This document shows, one piece after another, positions 1 through 11,078 of a DNA stretch of 64,000 nucleotides. Every line of letters starts with the position of its first letter. Within the stretch, counting starts at the first letter, position 1. The notes beneath the pieces are model-generated. The model saw only the letters and a program-made list of their open reading frames with translations. It did not search any database and was not told the origin of the DNA. This DNA comes from Gigaspora rosea (lineage: Eukaryota; Glomeromycota; Glomeromycetes; Diversisporales; Gigasporaceae), in the NCBI GenBank assembly GCA_003550325.1, contig QKWP01000257.1, positions 169,802-233,801 of the forward strand. The letters run 5' to 3'. The translations under genes and the position numbers were made by a program.

Positions 1-412
1 TTGTAAGTAGTAGAAAGTTTTATAATCAAAAACTTGTATCTGACGCAGTATTGGTTATAAGTAGATTTTTAAAAAATATGCTAAGAATTTGTATTGGATT
101 AGGAAACAATTCTACGGCACAAATATTGAATGTACATTTTTTTATTACGCATTCAAATTTATATTCAAATCAATAATCAATTATCATTCGAGTTATTGAA
201 CCACGGGACTTAAATCACGAATTTTAAGCGCAAAATTATTTTGGGCCCTAATTTGTAATAATTTTCAGATATCAGGCCTCTATCTGTAATTATTATTTTG
301 GGCTCTTGTAATTATTTTCCCTTATTTGAAAATTCCTCAAAAAAGAAAAGAATTCCTCAAAAATGCATAAATAAAACATCACATGGCAGAATTACTAAAA
401 TGTAAAGTATTA
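1..412. other. AT-rich sequence without a recognised gene
   Basis: No coding pattern, RNA gene or repeat structure was recognised on either strand up to the MITE that begins near 416. Confidence 0.5.
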
Positions 413-415
413 TTA

Positions 416-617
416 TTGCAGTTCGCATAGTTTTATGACCCTATAATGAATTTTTTTATGTTTAAATGATTGAAATTGCGATTCCATTGCTAAAGCCAGC
501 CAGAGTTTCAAGCTCAGGTTTATGATAAATTAGCCGGCTTTAGCAATCACGATCGCAATCACAATCATTTAAACAAAAAAATTAATCACGAGGGTTACAA
601 AATTATGCAAACCGCAA
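416..617. mobile_element. MITE with about 27-bp imperfect terminal inverted repeats
   Basis: The ends are inverted copies of one another: the left end reads TTGCAGTTCGCATAGTTTTA and the right end, reverse-complemented, reads TTGCGGTTTGCATAATTTTG. A second inner inverted block (TTTAAATGATTG ... GCTAAAGCC against GGCTTTAGC ... CAATCATTTAAA) lets most of the element fold on itself. TA dinucleotides flank both ends, which fits a Tc1/mariner-type non-autonomous element, but the flank is AT-rich so the TA is weak evidence. A diverged relative lies near 47,180-47,345 inside the pogo-type transposon. Confidence 0.65.
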
Positions 618-1132
618 TAACCTTATTCAGTAAAAATCCGTGATCCGTATGGAAACTCGTTTCCGCAAACACCTAACTGTTCATAATAATGAATTCTTTT
701 ACGATCATAAACATTCTTTATTAATCCTATCAAAAAAGTTTGTTTATTTTTTATCTCCTATTTCATTTTTCTGATTTCGAAATTTCAAAATGGAAATTGG
801 ACTTTTCGAACTCTCATTTTTTTGTCAAATAAGTTAACTCAGAAATGCCTATTGCTAAAATTTCAATCGCCAAATTATTTCTTGAAAATAAATTTTAAAA
901 TTTCATCAAACTGCTTTGTGACAATACCGATCTCAACTTTTGCAAATTTACTTTCGTGCAAAAAAATTGAACTTTTCGCCAAATTACCATCATGAGAACG
1001 TTGAACTCAGTTTTTTTAATTACTTTCATGAAACAAAATTTATTAAACTCATAACCCTTTTTTTTTAAAAAAAAAAATACAACCAATAATGATTCAATTA
1101 TGAACTTAAAATTTAAGTTGAAATTGTAATTT
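618..1132. other. AT-rich sequence upstream of the Helitron reading frame
   Basis: No coding similarity was seen. If the Helitron extends further 5', its TC terminus and the N-terminal part of its protein are not recognisable here. Confidence 0.4.
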
Positions 1133-3805
1133 ATGCAAAATACTTTTATCTTACAGGAATGTCGGAAAAACAAATTGAAATATTTAGCTTCATTTTTTTT
1201 TAAATGCATGCAACAGGGAAAATACCACCGGTTAACAGATCTGAAACATAAGTTTACACAACTTAGTCAAGTTGAGGAAATGTTAATTGCACAGGTTCTT
1301 CCTATGTTTGTTGTTTTTAATCTTCGAGGTGGGCAGCTTGGTTATAGAGGTCACGTGATTAACTTTTCGCAAGATGTTCAAGAATTCATTACAAAATTAC
1401 CTAGAGATCCCGCTGCTATTGATACTTTACTTGTTCGACGAACTGGACAAGATTGTAATACATTTCACGATTTTAAAGTCAAACGTGCAAATATTTTAGT
1501 GTGGTTAAATTTTCTTAAAGAAAATAATCCATTTTATGCAAATATTGAAATTGATTTCAACATGTTACAAACTTTTCCCGAAGATGGTTCTGTATCTGAG
1601 AGACTATGTGTAGTACATGATGCTAAGTCATCAGTTAAAGACACAAATAATGATGATATGAATGATGTTGTTGACATGTTGGACAACCGTATTACATATA
1701 CGTTTGTTCCCAATTCAGTATCTAAAGAAACTGAAGATGTTATCACTTATAATGAAATTAATAATCTTATTAATTCTAATTCTAATAATATTATACCCTG
1801 GCCTACTATTGAAGATGTTCCTATTAATGAATTCAAGGCTACTGGTTATATAACAAGAGCATTTTCTACATTATTTCCTACTGGAAAAGCTGATTTACAT
1901 AGTATCAAACGACATCGTCATGTGCATCCTGCTGAGTATTTTGAACATTTAATAAAGTATCATGATGGAAGATTTGCACAGCATCAACGATTTCGTTATT
2001 TTGCATTGAATTCAGTAGTGCGATGGAGGGCTTTAGAAACTGGAAAACTTTATGTACGACAAAATTTAGAAGATCCACATATTACTATAGAATTGTTTAA
2101 TACTGATAATCAATTTGTTAATCGTATTGTTCGATATGGAAGCAATCTTCGGGGAACACGACCTTTCTGGAAGAAAATGAGTGGTGAACTTATGGATATA
2201 ATTAAACAAATTGGTACTGATAGTCTTATATTTTTTACTTTTAGTGCCGCAGACTTACACTGGCCTGATCTTCATACTCTAATGCCAAATAATAATATAC
2301 TTATTGAATCCGATTCAACAAAAGCTGCAAAAATACGATATCAAAATTTAAAAGAGAATCCTCATATAGCAACTTGGTTTTGTATGAGACGGTTTGAACT
2401 TTTTTAGAACATGTATTAATACCAAAATGGAATCTTACTGAATATTGGTACCGATATGAGTGGCAGCATAGAGGAAGTCTTCATGTGCACAGTATTGGAA
2501 AAGTCTCTGGTGCTCCAACCTTTGATTGGAAGACTGCACAACAAGATGAACAATTAATGAAAGAAATGATTACTTATATAGATTCAATTGTTACAGCTAT
2601 GAATCTGAATACCTCTACTTGTATATCTTAGCAGCAGCATCCATGCCAAAAGCGGCAAGCAGAACTGACAGATGATTTGAAAGATTACTGTCAATTAGTA
2701 AATAGGTTTCAAAAGCATACCAAATGCTCACCTTCCTATTGTCTTGTAATGAACAAAAATACTAAACTAGAAGAATGTCGGTTTGGATATCCAAAGGAAT
2801 TATGTGATTCAACTATAATTCAATCTGATAAAAATAATAATCCAGAGTTACTAATACGTCGCAATGATTCACTTCTCAATCATCACTGTCGAGTTCAACT
2901 TCAAGGTTGGAGGGCTAATGTTGACAAGAAACCTATTATTTCCCTCCATGCAGCACTTTCTTATGTTGCAAAATATACTAGCAAGTCGGAATCAAGATCC
3001 ACCACATTTAATAATATGTTTGCTGCTGATATTTATAATCAAGGCCCGATGAACCTGCTCTAAAATCAATTCAACGGCTTTTATTAAATACTATATCAGA
3101 ACAAGATTTTACAGCTCAAGAAACATCACATCTTTTTTTATCACTTCCATTAGTTAAATCGTCATGTACATTTTTTTCTCTAAATCTTAATGAAGATGGT
3201 TCATTGCATGAATTAACTTGTTGTAATGATATACAAAATGATAATAATACCACAGCTATTAAAACAGGGCTTTCTCACTTACAAATTTATTGAAATCGTC
3301 CATCTACTCTTGAAAGTTATTCTTTATTTAGGCTAAATAAAAATTTTACTTATGGTCCTCGCACACATGAATGGAGCTCACGCAAAGAAAATTGTATTAT
3401 TCGAATTTGGCCTCGACCATCTTCGGTTCGCTTCGGGCCAGCTTGGAAAGACTATTGTAGATTAAAAGTCTTCTTCATATCCCTCATCGAAATATAACTG
3501 ACTTTTTTCAAGATGGTAATGAAGCACAATGGGTAGAAATATATGAACAAAATCTTATTGAAATTGAGGCAGATGGTAACGATCTTCTTGGTCAGCCAGT
3601 AGATCCTGATGATACTGAAGATCAAGAAGTTGATGATGAGTACGAAGAACTTGAAGAAGACAATATGGAATTTCAAGAGTCTTGGATGCGAACTTCTGAA
3701 AAAAATATGCGAATTTCAGCAAATGACTCATTTGATCTTGGTGAGCGACCAATTGATATTTATCATACATGGTCAGGATCAATTGAAACATTTCCAAACC
3801 TTGAT
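1133..3805 (+). pseudogene. Helitron Rep (HUH nuclease) region, frameshifted
   Basis: The first open stretch (1133-2407) carries the usual N-terminal region (EEMLIAQVLPMF, LRGGQLGYRGHVINF) and the Helitron_like_N domain (FSTLFPTGKADLH, HPAEYFEHLIKYHDGRFAQH, FFTFSAADLHWPDLH). One missing T in a T run near 2401 shifts the frame. The next stretch holds the two-histidine HUH motif (QHRGSLHVH, about 2464-2490) and then the two-tyrosine motif YVAKYTSK at 2962-2985, whose tyrosines would cut and join the DNA strand. A further one-base loss near 3050 ends that frame; the sequence then continues to a characteristic acidic linker before the helicase. Typical full RepHel proteins begin upstream of the first homologous residues seen here, so the N-terminus is probably lost. 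Family assignment is secure; activity is excluded by the breaks. Confidence 0.88.
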
Positions 3806-3806
3806 A

Positions 3807-3994
3807 CACAGTGGCTCTCGATATAACGGAGGCCATGGTTCCAGTTCTTTGTTCCGTTATATCAAAAGCTCCGTTATATCAAAATCTCATGATATATAAG
3901 ATATTATAGTAAATCATAATTTGGTTCCATTATAATTCTCTGTATTAAGCAATATCTGTTATATCGATGGTCCGTTATATCGAGAGCCACTGTG
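3807..3994. mobile_element. 188-bp Tc1/pogo-type MITE inside the Helitron
   Basis: Two exactly matching 24-bp terminal inverted repeats start CACAGTGGCTCTCGATATAA and are flanked by TA at 3805-3806 and 3995-3996. Removing the element with one TA puts the flanking Helitron codons back in frame (..NLD then NIETF..), which shows that this is a clean insertion into coding sequence. Inside, the CCGTTATATC half of the TIR recurs twice near 3853 and 3871, as subterminal repeats do. The CAGTGG...CTCGATATAACG type of terminus resembles Tigger/pogo elements. It differs from the termini of the pogo-type transposon at 44,899, so that copy is not its obvious mobiliser. Confidence 0.92.
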
Positions 3995-3996
3995 TA

Positions 3997-5258
3997 ATAT
4001 TGAAACATTTCTAGAACGTGCTAAGAGTGGTCAGATCGAAACAACTTATCATAATAATGAAGAAATTTATTTTGATCCCGTTATATTAAATAAAACGCAG
4101 AAACAAATTTATAACTATGTAATCACATACTATTCTGCAATTCTTAAAGATCCAAATAAATCAATAGAACCTTTACGTGCTATTATAATGGGTACAGCAG
4201 GTACTGGTAAATCATATGTTATTAAAGCCATTTGCAGTCGTATGTTTGAAATAGCGCAAGAATATGGAATTAATCCAAAAGAAGAACCACCAGTATTAGT
4301 TCTTGTACTGACTGGTGTCGCAGCCTTTAACATTAATGGTCATACAATTCATTCTGCACTTTTACTATCTACAAACTTTAAAAATTTAGAACTTAGTTCT
4401 GAATCTTTAAAAAAGCTTTAGCAATTATTCAAAAATGTTAAAGTCATTTTATTTGATGAAAAAAGTATGATTGGTCGTAAACTTCTTGGAGTAATTGATC
4501 AACGTTTGCGCCAAGTTTTTCCACAAAATCAAGATGTGTTATTTGAAGGCTGTTCTGTATTGTTTTTTGGCGACTTCGGACAACTTCCACCTGTCTTGGA
4601 TCTTCCAATGTATGCACCAGAATCCAGATCATCTGATACTATTTCAGAAGCAGGTCGTAAGGTTTACACCCAATTTAATAAAGCATTTAAATTAGAAACA
4701 ATACAAAGACAGACTGGAAATTCAAAAGAACAACAAGCCTTTCGTGATCTTCTCTTGCGCTTACGAGATGGAAAATCTACAGAAAATGATTGGCAACTGC
4801 TTAATAGTAGAGTTCGCACATTAGTTTCACCAACAGAAGAAGCTGAATTTAGAAATGCCATTCGACTATTTACAATTTGGGACAACGTTGACCAATATAA
4901 TATTAATAAACTAAAATAGCTTAACCTCCCTATTGCAAAGATAAAAGCCGTGCATAGTGGTACTGGTGCTAGAAATGCACAATCTGAAATAACAAATGGC
5001 CTTGAACCTGTTTTATTCTTATCTATTGGTGCTCGTATAATGCTTATTTCTAATCTCTGGACTAATCAAGGGTTAGTTAATGGAGCAATTGGCACGATTG
5101 TTGATATTATTTATGAAATAGGAAGAACGCCACCTTCACTACCTACAGTTATTCTGGTTAAAATGGACAACTATATGGGTCCAACAATATCTATATCAAA
5201 TCAACAAGTAGTGCCGATTAGACCCATTAAATGTATGCACGTTTACAGCAAAGATTAA
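3997..5258 (+). pseudogene. Helitron Pif1-type helicase, truncated
   Basis: A 5'-3' DNA helicase domain of the Pif1/RecD family. Visible motifs in order: Walker A GTAGTGKS (4191-4214), LTGVAAFNINGHTIHSAL, Walker B region VILFDEKSMIG with the DE pair retained (about 4442-4475), FGDFGQLPPV (about 4567-4596), LETIQRQ (about 4693-4713), GARIMLISNLWTNQGLVNGA (about 5031-5090). The frame ends shortly after VVPIRPI, before the usual final motif with TIHKSQG, so the protein would lack the last nucleic-acid and ATP contact segment. Two in-frame TAG codons (4419, 4917) interrupt an otherwise continuous frame. The gene is clearly a transposon helicase, not the cellular PIF1. Confidence 0.88.
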
Positions 5259-5860
5259 TGGAAGAACAAAGATTACTTTCTTTATAAATTATATAAATTA
5301 AGAATTTAATAAAATTATGAAATTATTATAAATATTTTTACAAATAATAGCAATATATAAAACTTTAAATGCTATTTTTATAAATAATAGAATTTATAAA
5401 ATTTAAATTGTATATCAAATTAATTTAATTCTAAAATATAAGGCCTAAGAATTAAGGCTCCAACCCCAAAACGACGCCGTTTTTCTAGTATAACTTGATT
5501 CTACGTTTAATCCTAATGAAAATGATTAGAATTACTTTGCAAAATGAGCCATCAGTAAAACATATTGTTTAGAAACAACTTAAATGTAAATTGATCATCT
5601 GTAAAATAAGCTTATTAGTGAAACAAATTTCAGTAAAATGTGATGTCTTTGAAGTGATTGCAGGTAAGTTGACCAAGGCAGGATAAAAATAGGTACTAAG
5701 CAAAAGATGAATCCAAGGTCAAAAAATAAAACCGACAGAAAAATGAAGCCGCAACGAAAATGCATAATTCCAAAAAAATATGAATTTAAAAATTTGATGA
5801 ACAAAATTGCATCATTTTTGAAATTAATAATCTTAATGTCATAGATAAAATGCACTGGTA
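5259..5860. other. AT-rich sequence downstream of the Helitron
   Basis: Nothing recognisable apart from a short plus-strand stretch with weak coding potential. The Helitron 3' end could lie here but no terminal hairpin was found by eye. Confidence 0.4.
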
Positions 5861-5861
5861 T

Positions 5862-6480
5862 AGTATAATAATCATCAAATATAGTCATAAAATATAGTCA
5901 TAATGATCATCAAATAGTCATAATGATCAAATATAGTTATAATGATCATCGCACGCTTGAGATTTGAACTTATTGGAGGCACCAGCAAATAATGCTGGAC
6001 ACAAAACTTTATTAAATTGTTTTAGCTTACATCAGCGAATTTGATATATTGCATATATCAGTGCATTTGATGTATAATTACTTTTAGTGATTTGTAGCCT
6101 TAGCCGGTGGTTTCCCACCCGCATGCGCGGGCCGGCTGTTGACAAGGCATTTTGCAGTCAAGCTATTGCTGCTTAAGATTGAAGTTTAATATTAGCTGGT
6201 GGTTTCCCACCTGCTTAGCGCAGGCCGCATGAATGAGCAGGATTCAGGGGTTTGGGTGGGATGGGTGCGAATTTCCTCCTGTTTCTGGAGCTGCCGCCCC
6301 CTGCCTTCCCGTTAGTACGCTTTTATATTTTTGTTAGTTAGTTTCATGTGAAAAGTCCCGATTAGGCAGTTGATTAAATTATTTATCTCTGCCTGCGCCT
6401 TCCTCGATTTAGACATGATTGTCAGTGCGCCGGGGCCTCCTTGCTTAGCTCCCTTTCGATCCGTTGACCTTGCTGTCAAC
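5862..6480 (-). repeat. GC-rich island with paired double hairpins and a repeated tail; possible SINE or mitochondrial-type insertion
   Basis: The segment is far richer in G+C than its surroundings. On the minus strand it contains two copies of a two-hairpin motif (6102-6137 and 6194-6228): a CCCGC/GCGGG or CCTGC/GCAGG stem followed by GGTGG-GAAA-CCACC with a GNRA tetraloop. Further along the minus strand comes AAGTTCAAATCTC (near 5960), like a pol III B box, and then an irregular repeat of about 20-25 bp containing ATCATTATGACTATATTTG (5862-5945), as some SINE tails show. An alternative is a nuclear insertion of mitochondrial DNA, where GC-rich double hairpins are common in fungi. No protein-coding frame was recognised. 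Confidence 0.4.
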
Positions 6481-8450
6481 TTGAATGAAAATAGTATTCA
6501 TCATAATGATAACTATTTTACATATTTACCGGTACATAATATTTAACACATAATACGGGTTTCATAAAAGCAGATTCGTACGTAAGTAATTAAATCACGA
6601 TAATTCAAACTCGTAATACCATTGAGCCCATCACTCAACTAACGAAAATCATCACCAATAATCAAAGCGATGCGTACAAACCAGAATATTTGATATTTAA
6701 TATTTATCGACCGCTAGTTTAATTTTCCTTCGTACGCTACATACGTACATACAACACTTTTCAAATAACAATCAACGAAAAACGACGTACTATTTCATTA
6801 TAATGACATCAATTACACCATTAGAAATTAAAAAATTAACTTCTTTCCAATAACGGATAAACGATAATCATAACGTTTACCATAAAAGGATTCTGAAGAA
6901 TCAGCATAGGCGACATAGATAAAGTCGAATACAACCATCCCTCTACACATTTCATGTTACACATGAAACGTGATCGTACTGGTACTGGTATAACAGATAA
7001 TATGCAGCTTAGTTTTATTGGTGAATGCCAATTTTTAACCTTATATTGTTATATTAGTTTTTAGCACATTGATCACCTTTTGAACATAAACGTAATTTTA
7101 TTGGTTGGTAGACCGACATAAAACTACGATCACTGAGAAAATTAATTGATTATCAGATAATCTGGGCGGTAAAAATTCCGACCAAAAATTCTAGAAATCC
7201 ATCATCTAAATATTTGGTTGAATGTAGCTTTTTATTGATATTCGCTAATATATTAATCATATGTTTTATCTATAGCGGAGCATTTGTCGTGTTCTTGCAC
7301 TATTTCTTGCACTTGCACTTATTCTTGAACTTGAGACCATTATACAAAACGTTTTCAAATTCGTGAACTTTTTTAGCCCATAATAGTTTGTAAATAATAG
7401 GCAATCAAACAACAAAAGTAAATATGGAAAATTCACGTTCACGATTTGTGTTGTTTAAGCGCGTTAATAAGGGCATTAAAAAAATAATATAATAATTACT
7501 CGGAATGTTATAATAATTACTCGACCATGATAATAGTCATATTCATCTTACGTATTCTGTTAGATTTCCTACATTTAGGTCACATTTTTCAGATACGACC
7601 AATCAAAAATGTTAAAGTGAACAGATCCAGAATTGAAGTATATAGATAGATTAGAATGTTAATTATACTTATTTTATATTTAATTTTTCTATATAAAATT
7701 TTGATGGGATAAAATGCGCATGATTCGGAAACATGCGCATTAATGCGCATTCATGCGCATGATTGAGGAATCATGCGCACGCATGAAACCCATCTCTACT
7801 AATGACTGTTAATAGCACTTTTGAGGTTTACTTAGTAAAGTTTAACTTTTATACTATATAAAAACTGCTAGCGGCTTTTCTAAGAATTTTTAAAAAAATA
7901 AGTGTAGCTTATTTTTGGGCAGCCTATTATAGGTAAAGCAATATACTATCATAATATTGCTACTATAATCACAAGTATAATAACCAAATTTTAAGTTTAA
8001 AAACCTAAATTTTATTTAAATACAAACCAATAAAAATACTTTTAACAACTAATAAATAGCACTAAATTTAAATTCCAAATTCTAATTTTTTCTTTTTATA
8101 TTTTATACAGTATAGCAGTAAAAGTTGATATTTTATTTAAATATATATATAATAATATTGAAATTTTTATGTTCGGTTAGTTACTATACGATTGATTTAC
8201 AATAATATTCTTTTGTGATTGATCAATCAAACAGTATCACAAAATTTATTTAAAAATATATGCTAAATTTAGTAATCTAAATCAGGGATTTAAAAAAGGC
8301 ACAATTTTACAAATTGGCACATAACTTATGTTTAATAATCTAAACACTAATAAAGTAAATATTACTTACCGGTAAGTTTAAATTCAATATAACAGTAACT
8401 CAAAAATTAGGAAGTTCCATGGATTCAATAGGTCTGCTTACTAAACATAA
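6481..8450. other. Intergenic AT-rich sequence with short repeat motifs
   Basis: No gene recognised. Near 6930-6990 lies a copy of an interspersed motif (ACCATCCCTC ... ATGAAACGTGATCGTACTGG) also found at about 24,535-24,560, 25,262-25,292 and, inverted, 42,086-42,120. The segment 7710-7790 is an array of ATGCGCAT palindromes, annotated separately. Confidence 0.45.
7710..7796. repeat. Cluster of ATGCGCAT palindromes, probably one end of a lost TIR element
   Basis: At least five copies of the 8-bp palindrome ATGCGCAT or close variants occur within about 80 bp, separated by 2-12 bp. The cluster ends in CCCATCTCTA, which read inwards from the right is TAGAGATGGGTTTCATGCG, a hAT-like terminus resembling the TAGGGATGGGTTCGG ends of the element at 33,044. 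No matching left end was found in the window, so the element may be truncated. Confidence 0.5.
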
Positions 8451-8453
8451 GAT

Positions 8454-9735
8454 TTAAATTAATTTAAGGCAAAGCATATATAAATTTTTTTTAAAATAGA
8501 TACCTTTAATTGCATTTGATATTTTTTGTGTATTAATCATTTTACTAGTGTACATAAAATCTGAATGTTTTGGTAAATTAATTGGTAATTTTTCAGCTAT
8601 TTTATCAGCATCTAAGAATTGCTTTTTAATTTTATTATTATCTGAATTCTCTATGTCTTGGATCCATTTTCGAAGTTTAATTGAAATTTTATAAGTAAAT
8701 GGTCGTTTTTCTGGATCAGAATCCATGCATTGTTTAGCCAATGTTATATAACATTCTGGAGTTCCTTGTGCAAACTCTGGTCGTAATCCAATGCAAATTT
8801 TTACAGCAAGTTCATCATTAAACTGATAACCATCAAAGGGTCTTTGGCCAGTTGACATCTCTGACATGATGACTCCAAAGCCATAAATATCAGCTTTTAT
8901 TGTAAACTCCTGACCTGATAAAACCTCTGGAGCAACGTAAGGCATGACGCCATAAATACAACCTTTTGAATAATTTTCATTAATTTTTTTAGATAATCCT
9001 ATACCGAGATGTAAGATTCCATATTTTCGCTAATTCCTTTATGTTGCAAAATATTACCACTGTGAAAATCTGCATGAATATAGCCTGTAAAATGAATTTT
9101 ATCCAAATCCTTTGAAATATCCAGTAGTAGTTTTAATTTGGCTTGCCAATTAAGGTCACGAAAATTTGATCTTAAAAACTTATAAAGATTTCCACTGTTA
9201 GCATATTGAAATACCATCATATATTCATTCGTTTCTGTATTTTGAGTTAACCCATATATTTTGAGCTTTATCCCCACTAAGATACATTGCGTATGATTTT
9301 TGAACTTAACGAATTTATAAAAGTGAATTAATATAACTATATGTTTAATGACAATACCAAATTTAACTTACTTCTTTCAGAGAATAATCAGATAGGGTCT
9401 TGAGTGCAACGGCACTAGATGGTTCACGAGATCTTACATAGTAATGGTCGTCTGTTTTCACAATTTTTCGTATACCATCTGACCAAGTTGCAGAGTATAC
9501 ACAGCCAAATCCACCTTCACCAATTTTATCAGTGATGATTAATTTATCAAATGGAATCCATTCAATAGCATTCTCGAATCTAGCAGTTCTAAGTTGAAAC
9601 TCTTTTATACAATGGTCAACATTTTTATTTCCACATGTCCAATTTCGAATCATTATTTCAGGATCACACGTAATGCACCAAGATTCATTCATGTTATATT
9701 CATTACAATGCTTACATTTTCCATATTTGGAATCC
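8454..9735 (-). pseudogene. TKL-type protein kinase with a single frameshift at the DFG position
   Basis: A serine/threonine kinase of the family that is hugely expanded in Rhizophagus. The N-terminal segment has a Cys-pair motif (CKHCNEYNMNESWCITC, about 9667-9717) that reads upstream of the ATG at 9692, so a further 5' exon probably exists. The glycine loop is IGEGGFGCVY (about 9500-9530) and the ATP lysine is in VALK (about 9400). A 67-bp intron (9371-9305, GTAAGT...AAG) joins KE to FKNHTQC. The catalytic loop is IHADFHSGNIL (the usual Arg of HRD is Ala, but the Asp is kept). The frame then breaks: about one base is missing near 9000-9005 exactly where DFG/DLG should be, giving a TAG. The other side continues normally (GVMPYVAPEVL, ADIYGFGVIMSEM, DSDPEKRP). 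The C-terminus after 8510 may include another intron (AAAGGTATCT). Either a young pseudogene or a sequencing/assembly error. Confidence 0.82.
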
Positions 9736-10240
9736 CTTTATTGTTATCGTTTATTATTTAATTTACATATTTAGATAAACTTTAATTTCAATACAAATAA
9801 TTTTATACTTACCGGCTAATTAGTTATTATTTAATAAGTAACGAATTTATGATGAATTACTAATTTTAAATTAGATCAGATCAAATATGTGTATTTTTAT
9901 ACTCACCTAAATTATTGCGAATAAAAAAAAAATCAAATAGTAAAAACATAAACTTGAATATTTTATTTTAGATACTTAGTTTAATAGGGGTTTCATAATT
10001 AATGATTTGACATCCGATTTCAAACAAATAAATGACGTATTTACTTCAAGATGCGTGATGCATAAATCATATATTATCAACGTATAGACTTATTTACATA
10101 ATCATTTACTGGTAAATATGTATCAAAAGCTAATTTTATTAACGTGTGTATCTATTTAATTCACTCTGTTGGAATTTTAAAATAGAAGTAGGATCTTTTA
10201 AACTCCCACTTATTCTCAAAATATGGTAATTATGAAATCC
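9736..10240. other. Spacer upstream of the kinase, with one diverged unit of the neighbouring repeat
   Basis: A splice-donor-like GTAAGT (minus strand, near 9810) could mark an upstream exon of the kinase, but the sequence before it does not look coding. A diverged unit of the about 98-bp repeat lies at about 9885-9990. Confidence 0.35.
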
Positions 10241-10248
10241 CCTAATAT

Positions 10249-11000
10249 GTAATGATCTTTATACTCACTTTCTAAATTATTGTAAACAAAAATAAATTAA
10301 ATAGTAAATAATCATGAAGCTGAATAGCTTATTTTAATTACACGTAAATGATCTTTATACTCACTTTCTAAATTAATGCGTATAAAAAGAAATTAAATAG
10401 TAAATAACATGAGCTTGAATTTTAATTACTTGGTTTAATACGTAAATGATCTTTATACCCACAAACTAAATTAATGCGAATAAAAAGAAATTAAATAGTA
10501 AATAAACATGAATTTGAATTTTAATTACTTAGTTTAATACGTAAATAATCTTTATACTCACTCACTAATTAATGCGAATAAAAGAAATTAAATAGTAAAT
10601 AAACATGAACTTGAATTTTAATTACTTAATTTAATACGTAAATGATCTTTATACTCACACACTAAATTAATGCCAATAAAAAGAATTTAAATAGTAAATA
10701 AACATGAACTTGAATTTTAATTACTTAGTTTAATACGTAAATGATCTTTATACTCACCAACTAAATTAATGCGAATAAAAAAAAAATTAAATAGTAAATA
10801 AACATGAACTTGAATTTTAAGTATTTAGTTTAATACGTAAATGATCTTTATACTCACTTACTAAATTAATGCGAATAAAAAGAAATTAAATAATCAAATA
10901 GTAAATAAACATGAACTTGAATAGCTTATTTTAATTACTTAATTTAATACGTAAATGATCTTTATACTCACGCACTAAATTAATACGAATATAATGTAAA
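10249..11000. repeat. Tandem array of eight about 98-bp units
   Basis: Units beginning GTAAATGATCTTTATACTCA start at 10,249, 10,344, 10,442, 10,541, 10,638, 10,737, 10,837 and 10,951, so spacing is 95-100 bp except for the seventh (114 bp). Each continues with CTAAATTAATGCGAATAAAA and AAATAGTAAATAAACATGAA. On the minus strand nearly every unit presents GTGAGTATAAAG, a match to the 5' splice-site consensus, and the array lies directly downstream of the Sel1 gene on that strand. It may be a minisatellite in the transcribed 3' flank. Confidence 0.9.
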
Positions 11001-11078
11001 TAATTTAAAATTATTACTTAAAAATAAATTGTTAAATTTTAAATCTAAATAATTATTTTTATACATACTCCCTAATGA

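Larger units (their letters stand above)
1133..5258 (+). mobile_element. Decayed Helitron transposon (body)
   Basis: A rolling-circle transposon body: a Rep-type nuclease region followed by a Pif1/RecD-family helicase, both on the plus strand in the order expected for a RepHel protein. The polyprotein is split by several frameshifts and stops (near 2407, 2630, 3061, 3291, about 3480, 4419 and 4917) and by a MITE at 3807-3994. The C-terminal helicase motifs are missing, so the copy is truncated and non-autonomous. No 3' hairpin plus CTRR terminus was identified after 5258. Confidence 0.85.

Noticed and set aside
895..1209. 104-codon minus-strand open stretch
   Set aside because: Overlaps the start of the Helitron frame on the other strand, is made of Phe/Lys/Asn-rich residues expected from AT-rich DNA, and has no family resemblance.
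3997..5258. Cellular PIF1 helicase gene
   Set aside because: It follows a Helitron Rep region in the correct order and strand, has transposon-type spacing and is full of lesions.
5940..6010. Possible tRNA gene on the minus strand (AAGTTCAAATCTC)
   Set aside because: The B-box-like word is present but no acceptor stem, anticodon arm or matching A box could be folded around it.
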